From a virus, in the IMG/VR virus record IMGVR_UViG_3300043438_001489, positions 1-43,653 of that record: 43,653 nucleotides of DNA, one strand, 5' to 3'. Positions 12,475 through 21,500 of the stretch are shown here, in pieces (position 1 is the stretch's first letter; each line of letters begins with the position of its first letter). The position numbers were made by a program, and so were the translations under genes. The notes below the pieces were generated by a model, which worked only from the letters and a program-made list of their open reading frames with translations, ran no database searches and was not told the DNA's origin.

Positions 12475-13428
12475 ATGCAAGATCTTGCTTGGACACCAAT
12501 CCACCGTGCACAACCAATTAAGTTAAACCTCAACAAAAACCCTCGACCTAAGAGCGGTGGTTGGCGAGTAGCCGTAGCATTACCAGACCCACAAATTGGG
12601 TATCGTCAGTTGGGCAAGAAACTTGACCCTTTCCATGACGAGAAAGCAATGAACGTTGCTCTGCAGATTGTGGAGTGGTTGGCTAAACACGACAGAGTTG
12701 ACGAAGTAGTTAACCTGGGCGACTTTATCGACCTACCTGCTCAGGGCCGTTTTGAGCAAGAAGCAGCGTTTGCTTTTACTACACAGCACGCTATCGACCG
12801 TGGTTACAAATTCTTGCAAGAGCAACGGGCTGCTGCTGGCGCTAATGCCAAGATTGTTCTCATTGAGGGTAACCATGACAGGCGTATGGAAAAGTTTATT
12901 GTTGCTAACGCTGCAAGCGCTTTTGGTTTAAAACGTGCAGATACGAACGAGATGCCTGTAATGTCTTTGCCTTACCTTTTACGATTAGATGAAATTAAAG
13001 TGGAGTATATTGATGCTTACCCAGCCGGAGCGTACTGGCTCAACGACAGGCTTCGTGCCGTCCATGGAACGAAGGTTCGTTCTAATGGGTCGACTGCGGC
13101 AGCCTACACGAATGCTGACCCGCACATCTCAACCATCTTTGGGCATGTTCACCGTCAAGAACTCCAATCCAAAACAGTTTTTGACCGGCTTGGACCAATC
13201 AAGTCGATAGCGGTCTCTCCTGGCTGTTTGTGTCGTGTTGATGGTGCTGTGCCGTCTGTGAATGGTTCTACCAAGATTGATGGTTCGCCTGAAACCTATT
13301 TTGAGAACTGGCAGCAGGGTATCGCTATTATTTCGTATAAGAAGACTGGCGAGTTCTTTGCTGATCTTGTACAGATTAATGATGGTAAAGCGTTGTTCCG
13401 TGGCAAGGAGTTTGTCGCTAAGTTGTGA
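12475..13428 (+). CDS. calcineurin-like metallophosphoesterase
   Basis: 317 residues. The metal-binding motifs appear in order: PDPQ (37-40, D38 with Q in place of the usual H), GDFID (82-86), GNHD (132-135), HG (197-198) and GHVH (223-226). This is a full two-metal phosphoesterase domain that hydrolyses phosphomono- or diesters. The substrate could be nucleic acid, a nucleotide signal or a teichoic-type polymer. It sits between a fibre gene and the lysis genes and has its own likely promoter. A virion or host-takeover role are both possible. Confidence 0.88.
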   Translation: MQDLAWTPIHRAQPIKLNLNKNPRPKSGGWRVAVALPDPQIGYRQLGKKLDPFHDEKAMNVALQIVEWLAKHDRVDEVVNLGDFIDLPAQGRFEQEAAFAFTTQHAIDRGYKFLQEQRAAAGANAKIVLIEGNHDRRMEKFIVANAASAFGLKRADTNEMPVMSLPYLLRLDEIKVEYIDAYPAGAYWLNDRLRAVHGTKVRSNGSTAAAYTNADPHISTIFGHVHRQELQSKTVFDRLGPIKSIAVSPGCLCRVDGAVPSVNGSTKIDGSPETYFENWQQGIAIISYKKTGEFFADLVQINDGKALFRGKEFVAKL

Positions 13429-13434
13429 TAAACT
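13426..13434 (+). promoter_or_regulatory. extended -10 promoter giving a leaderless lysis transcript
   Basis: TGATAAACT ends six bases before the ATG at 13441, the same spacing as at 10215 and 36087, so transcription should begin on the start codon. The upstream gene's stop codon (TGA) is embedded in the motif. Confidence 0.6.
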
Positions 13435-13440
13435 TTCTTC

Positions 13441-13689
13441 ATGGCTGAAGAAAATTCTCACGTTCGTATTACGAACATAATGATGTACCAGAAATTGATG
13501 GACATCAATGAGAATCAGATTACCATGATGTCTGAATTAAAACATTTGTCGACATTGCCTGACAGAGTCAGACATGTTGAGTCTGGGCTTGACCGCTTAA
13601 AGTGGATTGAAAAAATCGCTTATGCTGGTTTGGGTTCGGGTCTGGGGTCTATAATTGTTTTAGTTGTTAAATCTATTTCAGGAGTTTAG
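13441..13689 (+). CDS. XhlA-like membrane-associated lysis protein
   Basis: 82 residues. A cytoplasmic helical part with a coiled-coil signature (LPDRVRHVESGLDRLKWIEK), then one hydrophobic helix (AYAGLGSGLGSIIVLVVKSI) at the C-terminus. This is the layout of haemolysin XhlA and similar proteins that assist holins. It lies just before the endolysin and holin genes. Translation is predicted to be leaderless. Confidence 0.65.
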   Translation: MAEENSHVRITNIMMYQKLMDINENQITMMSELKHLSTLPDRVRHVESGLDRLKWIEKIAYAGLGSGLGSIIVLVVKSISGV

Positions 13690-13697
13690 AAACAATC

Positions 13698-14339
13698 ATG
13701 GCTAATCTTCATCCAGCATTAGTTAAGAAGGGCATTGAGCCTGGAACTGTTGCAGCATTTCTTGCTGTAGCACAGTTTTATGTTGGCACCAAGGAAAAGC
13801 CTAAGAACAGTAACCACACCATTTTTGGTGCTTGGTATGGTGTTCAGACGGCTTGGTGTGCAATGTTTGTTTCTTACTGCCTAAACCACTCGGGCAATGG
13901 TAAAACCATTAATGGTGCGCAGTCCAAGAAGGGTTACGCGCTGTGCTCTAAGGGTATTTCTTGGTTTAAGAGGAAGAAGGCTTGGTTCCCTGTGAAGCAG
14001 GCTAAGCCTGGTGATGTTGCTTTCTTTGACTGGAACCATGACCACGCTCCTGACCACACTGGTATTGTGGTGAAGGTTGATCTGAAGCGTAAGCGTGTGT
14101 TGACTATTGAGGGTAACACTGGTCCTTCTAACTTGTCTAATGGTGGCATGGTTATGAAGCAGTGGCGTTCGATGTCTGTGATTATTGGCGTTGGCCGTCC
14201 AGCGTTCCCTGCGGCTGTTGTAGCCGTTGAAAAGACTCCACCGGCACCTGTAGCGGTTGAGGCAGTAAAACCTGTCCTTGACCCTGCTGTGGCTGCTTTG
14301 GTGGCTAAACTCGAGGCTAACCCTAAGGAAAATATCTAA
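13698..14339 (+). CDS. endolysin with CHAP amidase/endopeptidase domain
   Basis: 213 residues. The CHAP domain has its catalytic cysteine in AWCAMFVSY (C54), the histidine in PDHTGIVV (H120) and the third position in IEGNTGP (E138/N140). KPGDVAFFDW is the usual strand before the histidine. It cleaves peptidoglycan peptide bonds at the end of infection. From residue about 175 an Ala/Val/Pro-rich tail follows that may bind the wall or act as a linker. There is no signal peptide, so export needs the neighbouring holin-type proteins. AGGAG lies 13 bases upstream of the ATG. Confidence 0.92.
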   Translation: MANLHPALVKKGIEPGTVAAFLAVAQFYVGTKEKPKNSNHTIFGAWYGVQTAWCAMFVSYCLNHSGNGKTINGAQSKKGYALCSKGISWFKRKKAWFPVKQAKPGDVAFFDWNHDHAPDHTGIVVKVDLKRKRVLTIEGNTGPSNLSNGGMVMKQWRSMSVIIGVGRPAFPAAVVAVEKTPPAPVAVEAVKPVLDPAVAALVAKLEANPKENI

Positions 14340-14623
14340 TGTCGTTTGGTGCTCGTTTTAAGGCTGTTTTGGCTGTTCTAGGTGCTCTTGCCTGGCGTGG
14401 TTTCGGTATCCTACTGTTTGTTATTGGTGGGGCTGCAGGTTCTGGTGCAATTTTCACTGGTGATCCATTCGTGGGTATTTTGATTGCTTGGTCTACTGTG
14501 ATGATTGGTGTTGTTGGGGCTGTTGGTTATGCGATTGCTGTGACTGGTTCTGCTTCGTCGGATGATGTTGCTAAGGCTTCTCAGGACGCTATTCAGAAGT
14601 TGAAAGAAGAAAAGGATAAGTAA
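14339..14623 (+). CDS. holin-like protein with two membrane helices
   Basis: 94 residues. Two hydrophobic helices (about residues 17-42 and 45-70, GILLFVIGGAAGSGAIF and ILIAWSTVMIGVVGAVGYAI) and a charged C-terminal tail rich in Lys, Glu and Asp, typical of small holins. It starts in a TAATG overlap with the endolysin stop, which supports the lysis role. The holin family cannot be named from sequence alone. Confidence 0.75.
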   Translation: MSFGARFKAVLAVLGALAWRGFGILLFVIGGAAGSGAIFTGDPFVGILIAWSTVMIGVVGAVGYAIAVTGSASSDDVAKASQDAIQKLKEEKDK

Positions 14624-14871
14624 TGGCTAAAGACACTGGTTCTGGTATGAACCTAGATAAAATTCAGGCTCTTCGCAAGAAGATTGCTGCTGATGATGCT
14701 GCGTCTGGCCGTTCTGTTATGAAAGCCTACAAGAAGAATCGTGCCGAGTTTGAGAAGAAACTTGCTTACGAGAACTCTAAGGCAGGTTTTGATGCTCGTG
14801 TAGCGAAGCAGAAGATGGATGAAAAGAAGAAGAAGTACAAAGCAACAATCGACAACTCCCCAACCTACTAA
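14623..14871 (+). CDS. small highly charged helical protein, 82 residues
   Basis: Lys-rich and helical (KIQALRKKIAADDAASGRSV, ending in a KKKKYKATIDNSPTY-type tail). The start overlaps the holin stop. Not recognised. With the next two genes it forms a set of small basic proteins at the end of the late operon; a DNA-associated or minor virion role is possible. Confidence 0.65.
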   Translation: MAKDTGSGMNLDKIQALRKKIAADDAASGRSVMKAYKKNRAEFEKKLAYENSKAGFDARVAKQKMDEKKKKYKATIDNSPTY

Positions 14872-14880
14872 GGACTAAAA

Positions 14881-15318
14881 ATGCCAAAAATGATGAAAGA
14901 CGAAAACGACTCATACCTGAAGCCTGGCCAGAAGGATGAGGACGATTCTTACGTAGGTAAGAAGTCTCCTTACAAGCCTGGGATGGACAAGATGAACCTA
15001 CCAGGTAAGAAGTCTCCTTACAAGCCTGGGATGGACATGATAAAGATGACTCCAGAGCAGAAGATGAACTCCCGTAAGCGTGCTTTAAGAAAGCGAATTA
15101 GCGGCGACCGCGCCATGGGAACTGCTAGTTCTATCAGCGCTACTGTTCGCAAGACCGCTAACCGTAAAGACAATGCTGACCCTAAGAAGATTAAGAGCCT
15201 AGAAGGCATGTACATAAACGCCAAAAAGGGTGAAGCCGCAGGCAAGAAATATCTAAAGTCTATGGCCCCTAAAACTGTTCCTTCTAAGCCTTTGGTCAGC
15301 CCCGACCGCATGAAGTAG
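14881..15318 (+). CDS. basic repeat protein with KKSPYKPGMD repeats, 145 residues
   Basis: The N-terminal third holds two copies of GKKSPYKPGMD separated by KMNLP, a Met/Lys-rich region, then a basic helical part (RKRALRKRISGDRAMGTASS). It is very Lys-, Met- and Pro-rich, low-complexity at the start and probably disordered there. AAGGA precedes the ATG. Similar short basic proteins are common in late operons of aquatic podoviruses as unknown structural or DNA-condensing proteins; this is a weak analogy. Confidence 0.65.
   Translation: MPKMMKDENDSYLKPGQKDEDDSYVGKKSPYKPGMDKMNLPGKKSPYKPGMDMIKMTPEQKMNSRKRALRKRISGDRAMGTASSISATVRKTANRKDNADPKKIKSLEGMYINAKKGEAAGKKYLKSMAPKTVPSKPLVSPDRMK
14955..15037 (+). 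repeat. in-frame 35-bp direct repeat in the basic repeat protein
   Basis: Bases 14955-14989 are repeated exactly at 15003-15037, offset by 48 bases (16 codons), so the reading frame is kept. The identity at synonymous positions points to a recent duplication. Confidence 0.9.
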
Positions 15319-15326
15319 GTTTAAAA

Positions 15327-15494
15327 ATGATGGACATGAAATCAAAGAAGACCCCTATGGGCGTTAAAATGATGAACAGTGGTAGTAAAAGTTCTTCGTC
15401 GAAGAAGGATGCTTTGAAGAAGGCTGCTTCAAAAGCGTCAAAAGTAGGTTACAAGAAAATCAACACCTCTGGACTAGACAACACTCAGATGTAA
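15327..15494 (+). CDS. tiny Lys/Ser/Met-rich protein, 55 residues
   Basis: Begins MMDMKSKKTPMGVKMMNSGS, then a run of Ser and Lys, ending TSGLDNTQM. It resembles the previous protein in composition. An ATG at 15330 is also possible. It is the last gene before the bidirectional terminator. Function unknown. Confidence 0.55.
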   Translation: MMDMKSKKTPMGVKMMNSGSKSSSSKKDALKKAASKASKVGYKKINTSGLDNTQM

Positions 15495-15506
15495 ATTAGA
15501 TAAACG

Positions 15507-15540
15507 AAAACCCGCCCCAGGAAGACTACGGGCGGGTTTT
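15507..15540. terminator. bidirectional intrinsic terminator between convergent operons
   Basis: AAAACCCGCCC (15507-15517) pairs with GGGCGGGTTTT (15530-15540) around a 12-base loop. The T run follows the stem on plus and, because of the A run, also on minus. It closes the plus operon and the minus virion operon, whose last gene stops at 15553. Confidence 0.93.
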
Positions 15541-15552
15541 CTGCTTTTGGGG

Positions 15553-18500
15553 TTACTGACCGGCTTGGTCACTTCTGCGTGCCAAGATTTCTTGCACGGC
15601 TTTCTTGCGGATGTCTATTGTGTCCAGTTCGGTCTTCTTTAAACCTGTTATCCAGTTCTCGAACACCATCTGGTTCTTGCGGGTGGCAGCGTCTACGTTC
15701 ATGCCTTTTTGTGAGGCTTTAGAGCCAACAATCGGTAGATTTGGGAACATTAGTGCCACCATGATGTGTACTGGTCCAAAACCTAGTTTGCTTGCTGCGT
15801 CTTCAACAAACAATGGAACAGTTTGTCGAGTGAAACGGTTGCCTGACATTAGCGGGCTTCCGCCTTGTGTTTTCTTTTCAAAGATCCAGTCGTTAGCCAT
15901 TGAGATTAGTAGTGGCTGTGATGAGGTTACGAAGTTGTCAAACGTGTTGAAGGTGATTTCTCCAAGTTGTTTTTCTAGTGGGTCTTGGTTGTTGAAGCGG
16001 ATTGCTTGAACCCATGACCCTTGACCGAGCAGGTCGGTTACAGGGTTTGAGAATGTAAAGGACGACATTCTGCCTTCATCGTTTAGGAAGGTAGGGTTCA
16101 TGTTGCCCTTCATGTAACTTGGGCGTAGTTGGTTGTTTGGGTCAAAGTCACCAAAACCACTGTATTCTGCACCTTGTGCTTCTGACATGAACTGTTGTAG
16201 TCGAAGAACAGTTATGGCGCTTCCTGGCTTATCTAGCACCCCTGTAAGTACCGCTCCAAGCATTTTTGCACGCCAGGTGAAGAATAGTACAAAGTTTCGG
16301 GTGAACTTTTGGTTGAAAGCGCTTAGGCCCTGCATCTGTGGGTGAACTTTGTTAACCTTTTTTGACACAAAGGCTGCGGCTTCTTCTAGGCTGTTCCAGT
16401 TGCCTTTTTGGATTAGGTCGATGAAGGCGGTTAGGCGTAGCCAGTCGTCTCGGTTTCCAGCCCAACGGGCTAGGAAAGCATCGCCTTTGTCGTAGCCCCT
16501 GCGAAGAATGCCACGTTTCTTAGTGCTTCCTAGTACGTCTAGTTCACGTAACTGGTCTGCTCCACCAGCCTGGCTGTGAGGCACAACACCAACAGTTTTA
16601 ACATAAAGGTCCCACCAGTCTTTAAGGCTGACTGCCACCTGTTTGTTTTTGATTCTGGTTGTGAACGAGGTGCTTGAGGTTGGGTCGTTTACTGGGTTGA
16701 TCTGTAATTCAGCCTTTGCAGTGCGGCGGTCTAGTACAGCAAATGCGGCTTCTGTTGCGTTTGTTTGTTTTGCTGCGAACATTCCGGCGATAGCGCCTGG
16801 TTCTAAACCTAGTTCTTGTTCTACGTCGATACCTACAGCCCGCATAACAGCCGATGCGCGACCGTACGCTAATGGGCTCCACACTCCCAACAGTAGACCG
16901 TTAGCGGTAACTCCACCAACAGTGTTTTGAATCCAGTTTTTAGGGCTGTACTGGGTCATCATCTTTTTTGCCAGGTCTTGAAGCGGTTGAACTTTAATCA
17001 TTGCTCGTTCAAGGCTTCCGTTAGCCTGCAAGTGTTTTACCTGAGTTAGGTACGAAGATACTTCTTTAAGTTGTTCAACGATTGCTCTAGGGAAGTAGTA
17101 ACCTGGCGGGATGGCTGATAGTAGTTCGTTCCCTGGGGTTGCTCGCTTGGGTAGCACTAGTTCGACTAGGTCGGCTGCTTTGGCTTCTTCACGGCTTATG
17201 CTGCCTTTAGCGAATCCGAATAGTCGAGTGAAGTTTGCTGCTGCGCTTGTTGTTTCGATAACTTTTTGAGTTGCTGAGTGAACAGCAACATACATGTCGT
17301 AAGGGTTTTCGATGTCCCATTCTCGCCAAATGTTTACGAATGCTTCTGGGTCTTTGGTTTGTACGAATGCAAAGGCATCGGCTTTTTTAGCCATTTGTGT
17401 GGTTGCTGCGCCTGCGGTTAGCGCAGCCTGTGCGGCTTTGTTGTCTGTAATTACTTTTCCAGTGGCGGTGTCGATGACTTCAATGTTTTGACGGAGCATT
17501 CCCTGCCCGATTTCTCGGAGGGTTCTGTTGATGAAGTCGCCTTCAAAGGCTACGTTTCGTGCAATAAAACTTTCTTCTCCGCCAGAGAACAGGCGGCTGT
17601 GAACTACCCACATGTCAGCCATTGCTTCTCTTAGCATGGTGTCATCTGGTGAGATAAACTCGTCTAGGAGCCTGGCATCGTCGACTAGTTGACCGTAGGC
17701 TTCTTTGCTTATTCCTTTGGTTAATTGATCGCTTTTGGCTATTGCGCCATTTTCTAGTTGTTTTATTGCAGTAAACGCTTTTACAACAATTTCGTCTGGG
17801 ATTTCTTGTAGCGCTTTGAAGGCTTCTGTTGATAGTTTGCGACCAGTTTGGGCTTCAAATGCTGCATACTTTTCTTTAATCTTAAGCAAGTGTCTTGCAA
17901 CAATTTCAGCAAATTCGCTTGTTACTGTTTTGGTGTTCATGGTGATTGGGTTGACCAGTTCACGTAGGTCTTCCATGTTCCAGGTTGCGAAGGCTCGTCC
18001 GATACGGTTTAGGGTTTTCCAGCCTTTAAGTTTGGCGAGGATGTTTCCACGTTCTGCTAGTTTGTTTACAGACATTTCGTACATCATGTCGTCGCTAAGG
18101 TTGTTGTCTACGGCTTTCATGGCGTCTAAGACAATTAGGTTGTCGAATACGACTGGATCTAGGCTTTCCAATGCGTCTACGTTAGCCTGGGCGCTTGCTC
18201 GCTGTATTTCCTGTATCGAATTAGCCTCTGAGGCCGCCTTAGCGACCTTTTCAGACTGGTGCATGAAGACAGCCGCTATCGGCTCTAAACGGGCTCCCAT
18301 GACGGCGTTAAAGTCCATTTTGGCAATGATTTCGACCATTACGTCATCTGTTTGGTTGGCAAGGGCTGCATCTAAGTCTTTTGAAGCCTTTTTAACGGCT
18401 TTAATGTTCATACCTTCGCTGCTGAGGTCGTTGTCTAGCAACTTCATTAGACCGGTCATGATCGGTTCTGCGATTCGGTTTGCTTCATACTTGAAGCGCT

Positions 18501-21500
18501 GTACAGCGTATCCTCCGTTGAGCCTGTGTGCTTGGTGCAGGCTAGTTGCTACATCTTCCTGGATTAGGCGTGTAACGAGTAGGCGGACACGTGCAATAGT
18601 CTCTTCTGGGTTGGAGTTAAGAAGACTCTTGATTTTTGTGTTTGTTTTCTTGTCAATGCCTCGGGACATGTTTTTCATGTCTTCAATCATCATGCGTTCC
18701 ATAATGTCTTGAAGGTTGCGCAGTTCGTTTGCATCAAACCATTGACCGACTGGTAGGGAATCCATTGCCATAATAAGGATGCGGGTAGGTGAGAAGAGCG
18801 GGGTGATTGGGAGGCTGTTTAGCGGTCCTTGGCAAAACTGTTGCTTAAAGATGTCATCGCCTAGTGCGTCAATGAAGTCACCTTCGGTTATGTAGATTGC
18901 GTGAGCACCAAGTGCTTTTCGCTCAGTTTGGCTTAAAGTGTCATAATTTAGACCCATTGCACGTGCGGTTAGGGCGTGCTGATTTCTCTTTAGGGAGATA
19001 GTTGAACTTGGGTAGATTCCGCGAGCGTTAAAGTAGAGGTCTCGTGCGTTAATAACTAGGGTGGCGTATCTTGACATGAAGTTTTCGTAGGCTTCAGTTC
19101 CAAGCACAAGGTTGTTTGCTCTTGCGATTGCCGAAAGTCTTGAAAACATTTCTTTGTCTGCGGTGTAAAGGTTTTCAATGTCAAAGTTGTTTTTGATAAA
19201 GGTTTCTTTGACACCTTTTTCTTTTAGGGCTGCTCTTGCACCCTTTTCAGTCTGGTCGAAGTTTGCACGCAACACACGACTTGTAATGTCTTCGTAAGCA
19301 ATGTCTGCAACCGGTTTTGATAAGTCCCCAGCCTGACGGGCTAGAACTGTCTCCATGTCAGTGAAACGACCGAACGCTTTTCCTGCACTGTAAGAGGCAA
19401 GGTCCATGACCCAGCCTTCGCCACGAGCGTTAAGTTCGTTTGCAAAAGATGCCAACATGTGTAGGGTTTGGTCAACGGTTACGTCTGGGGCTGGCAGGCC
19501 GTCTGCGATGTCTCCAACATCTCTACCGCTAGCAATTAGAGTGCTTTCAAAGACGGTGTTGAACTTAACCTGGTCTATTTCAACCTGGCTAATGTGTTTC
19601 TTACCGTTTCTGATTAAGGCTAAAACGTCAGAGCGTTCGATGATCTCTTTTTTGTCTAAGACTTTTGCTGCATCTTCGATACCTAAAGCCTGTAGTACTT
19701 CTAGTACTTGGGCTTCGGTAGGGATAACTTTTCCAGTGGCAGGGTTTACTTGACCTGGGCGTAGTGGAGAGTTCTTGCGGTTAGGGTAACTGTCTAGGAG
19801 TTCTTTGTAGTTTCTCCATGGGCTTGCGCCTCCACCAAGTTGGGTAAGGTTTTTCATGTGCTGCATTGCTGCAGTCCATTCGTCTTGATCCATTGATGTT
19901 ACGACTACTTTTTTGCGCAACCAGGAGATAAACAGGTTAGGGTTGCCGTTGTCAACAACATCTGAAATGGACATTTTGCCGTCCCATTCAGGTTTGGACA
20001 GGTTTGGCGAGTCTTTTGCTATTACTTCTTCTATTTTCTTTACTAGTTTTTCAAAACTCTTTTTGGAGTTGGCGAGGCTGGTTGCTCCGTCGATCCCACG
20101 TAAGACTACTCGGGCGTTTGGTGATGCTACTAGTTTTTGGTCTACGAGGTCTTCTGCTAAACGCAGGTCGTATGCGTGCCAGAAACGGGCTACAATGTTT
20201 GCTTCTACACGGGCAACGGAGGTTGCGTTTATTCGGATTTGGGCTGAGATAAATGGTAGGAGTTCTTGTGGGCGAAGCGCTAGCGGGAGGGTGCGGGCCA
20301 CTTCTGACTCAGCGATTGCTCGCACAGCGTTACGAGATGCAGTTTCCCACTGTTTAGATAGAAGTCGCTCGTACAAACCCTTTTCTGCACCGCTTAGCCC
20401 CTTGTAACCTTTTTCTTTCACGGCTTTAAGCACTGCGGTAAGTATTACGTGAGTTGCTGGTTCTCCTGCGGCGGCAGGCACAGCCCGCCCGTCTTTTAGC
20501 ACTGCGCTTACAAGCCCTGGCTGTACACCTAGAGATCCTACAATTTTTTGAACTTCAGGGGTTGCATCAATGTAGTTGATGAAGTCTTTGCTGCTAGGGT
20601 TTAGAACAGCATCTGCAGCCTCTATTCCTACAGGAAAATCTCCGTTTACAAGGTCTTTGCCACGAGCCGTTTTTCCCTGGTCTGCCAAGTCCAACACAGA
20701 GGTGTTTCGTTTTTCTCCACGTTTAAAACTTAAAATAATTTTTGCTGAAGCGTATCCGTCAAGTTTCATCTTCGCTTCAACAGCGCCTTCTACGTAACGC
20801 TCAAGCATTTCTTCAACACGACTGGTGATTCTGGCTTCTTCGGCTTTTAGGAACTTTCCTGAACGGGGAAGGGTTCCAGTAGTTTTTGCTGTCGCAATGC
20901 TTCTTGTGCGGGCTTCTAGCGTGTGGAGTAGAGGTGGGGTTACAAACTCGGTCCAAGCATAGCCAGGGAGTTCTTTGCCTTCTTCGATCTCTTTTGGTGT
21001 AAGAGGCTTTCTTTCCATCAAAGGCTTTAGGGCAGTTGATAGGGCTTCCATGTTTGAAAGTTCGCTTACTGGCGGGATGCCCGCTTTTTCAGCAAGGTCG
21101 TCTATGGCTTCAGCGAAACGGCCACCGTCAACGGAGTCTCGGTGCGCACTGGCGCGGTAAGCGTACGCAATGAATTCGCCCATGAGACGCTCTGATGCGC
21201 CTTCTTTTTCGCTGGCAAATAGTGTTTCAAAGTTTCTACGGTTTAGTTCACCCATTGCCCCTGTGCGGGTTCCGCTAATGACAGCATGGGTAGGTTTTGC
21301 TTGTCCGAAGATGTCGATTCCGTTTTCAAAGAGGGTTTCGATAGCCTTCATCTTCTTCATACGGAGGTCTTCTAGGTATTCTGTGACTCGTTTGAGTTCA
21401 GCGTCTGTAACCATTTCGGTGCGAAGTTTGTTGCGGCGCAGCGCGACGTCTAGAACTTGGAGTACTTCTCCATCTTTAAGGTCGGCTACCATGTCTACGG

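Noticed and set aside
17735-18712. 325-codon plus-strand frame and several others opposite the giant virion gene
   Set aside because: They lie antisense within an uninterrupted 2,763-codon gene, lack ribosome binding sites and encode Ser/Arg/Leu-rich sequence typical of shadow frames.
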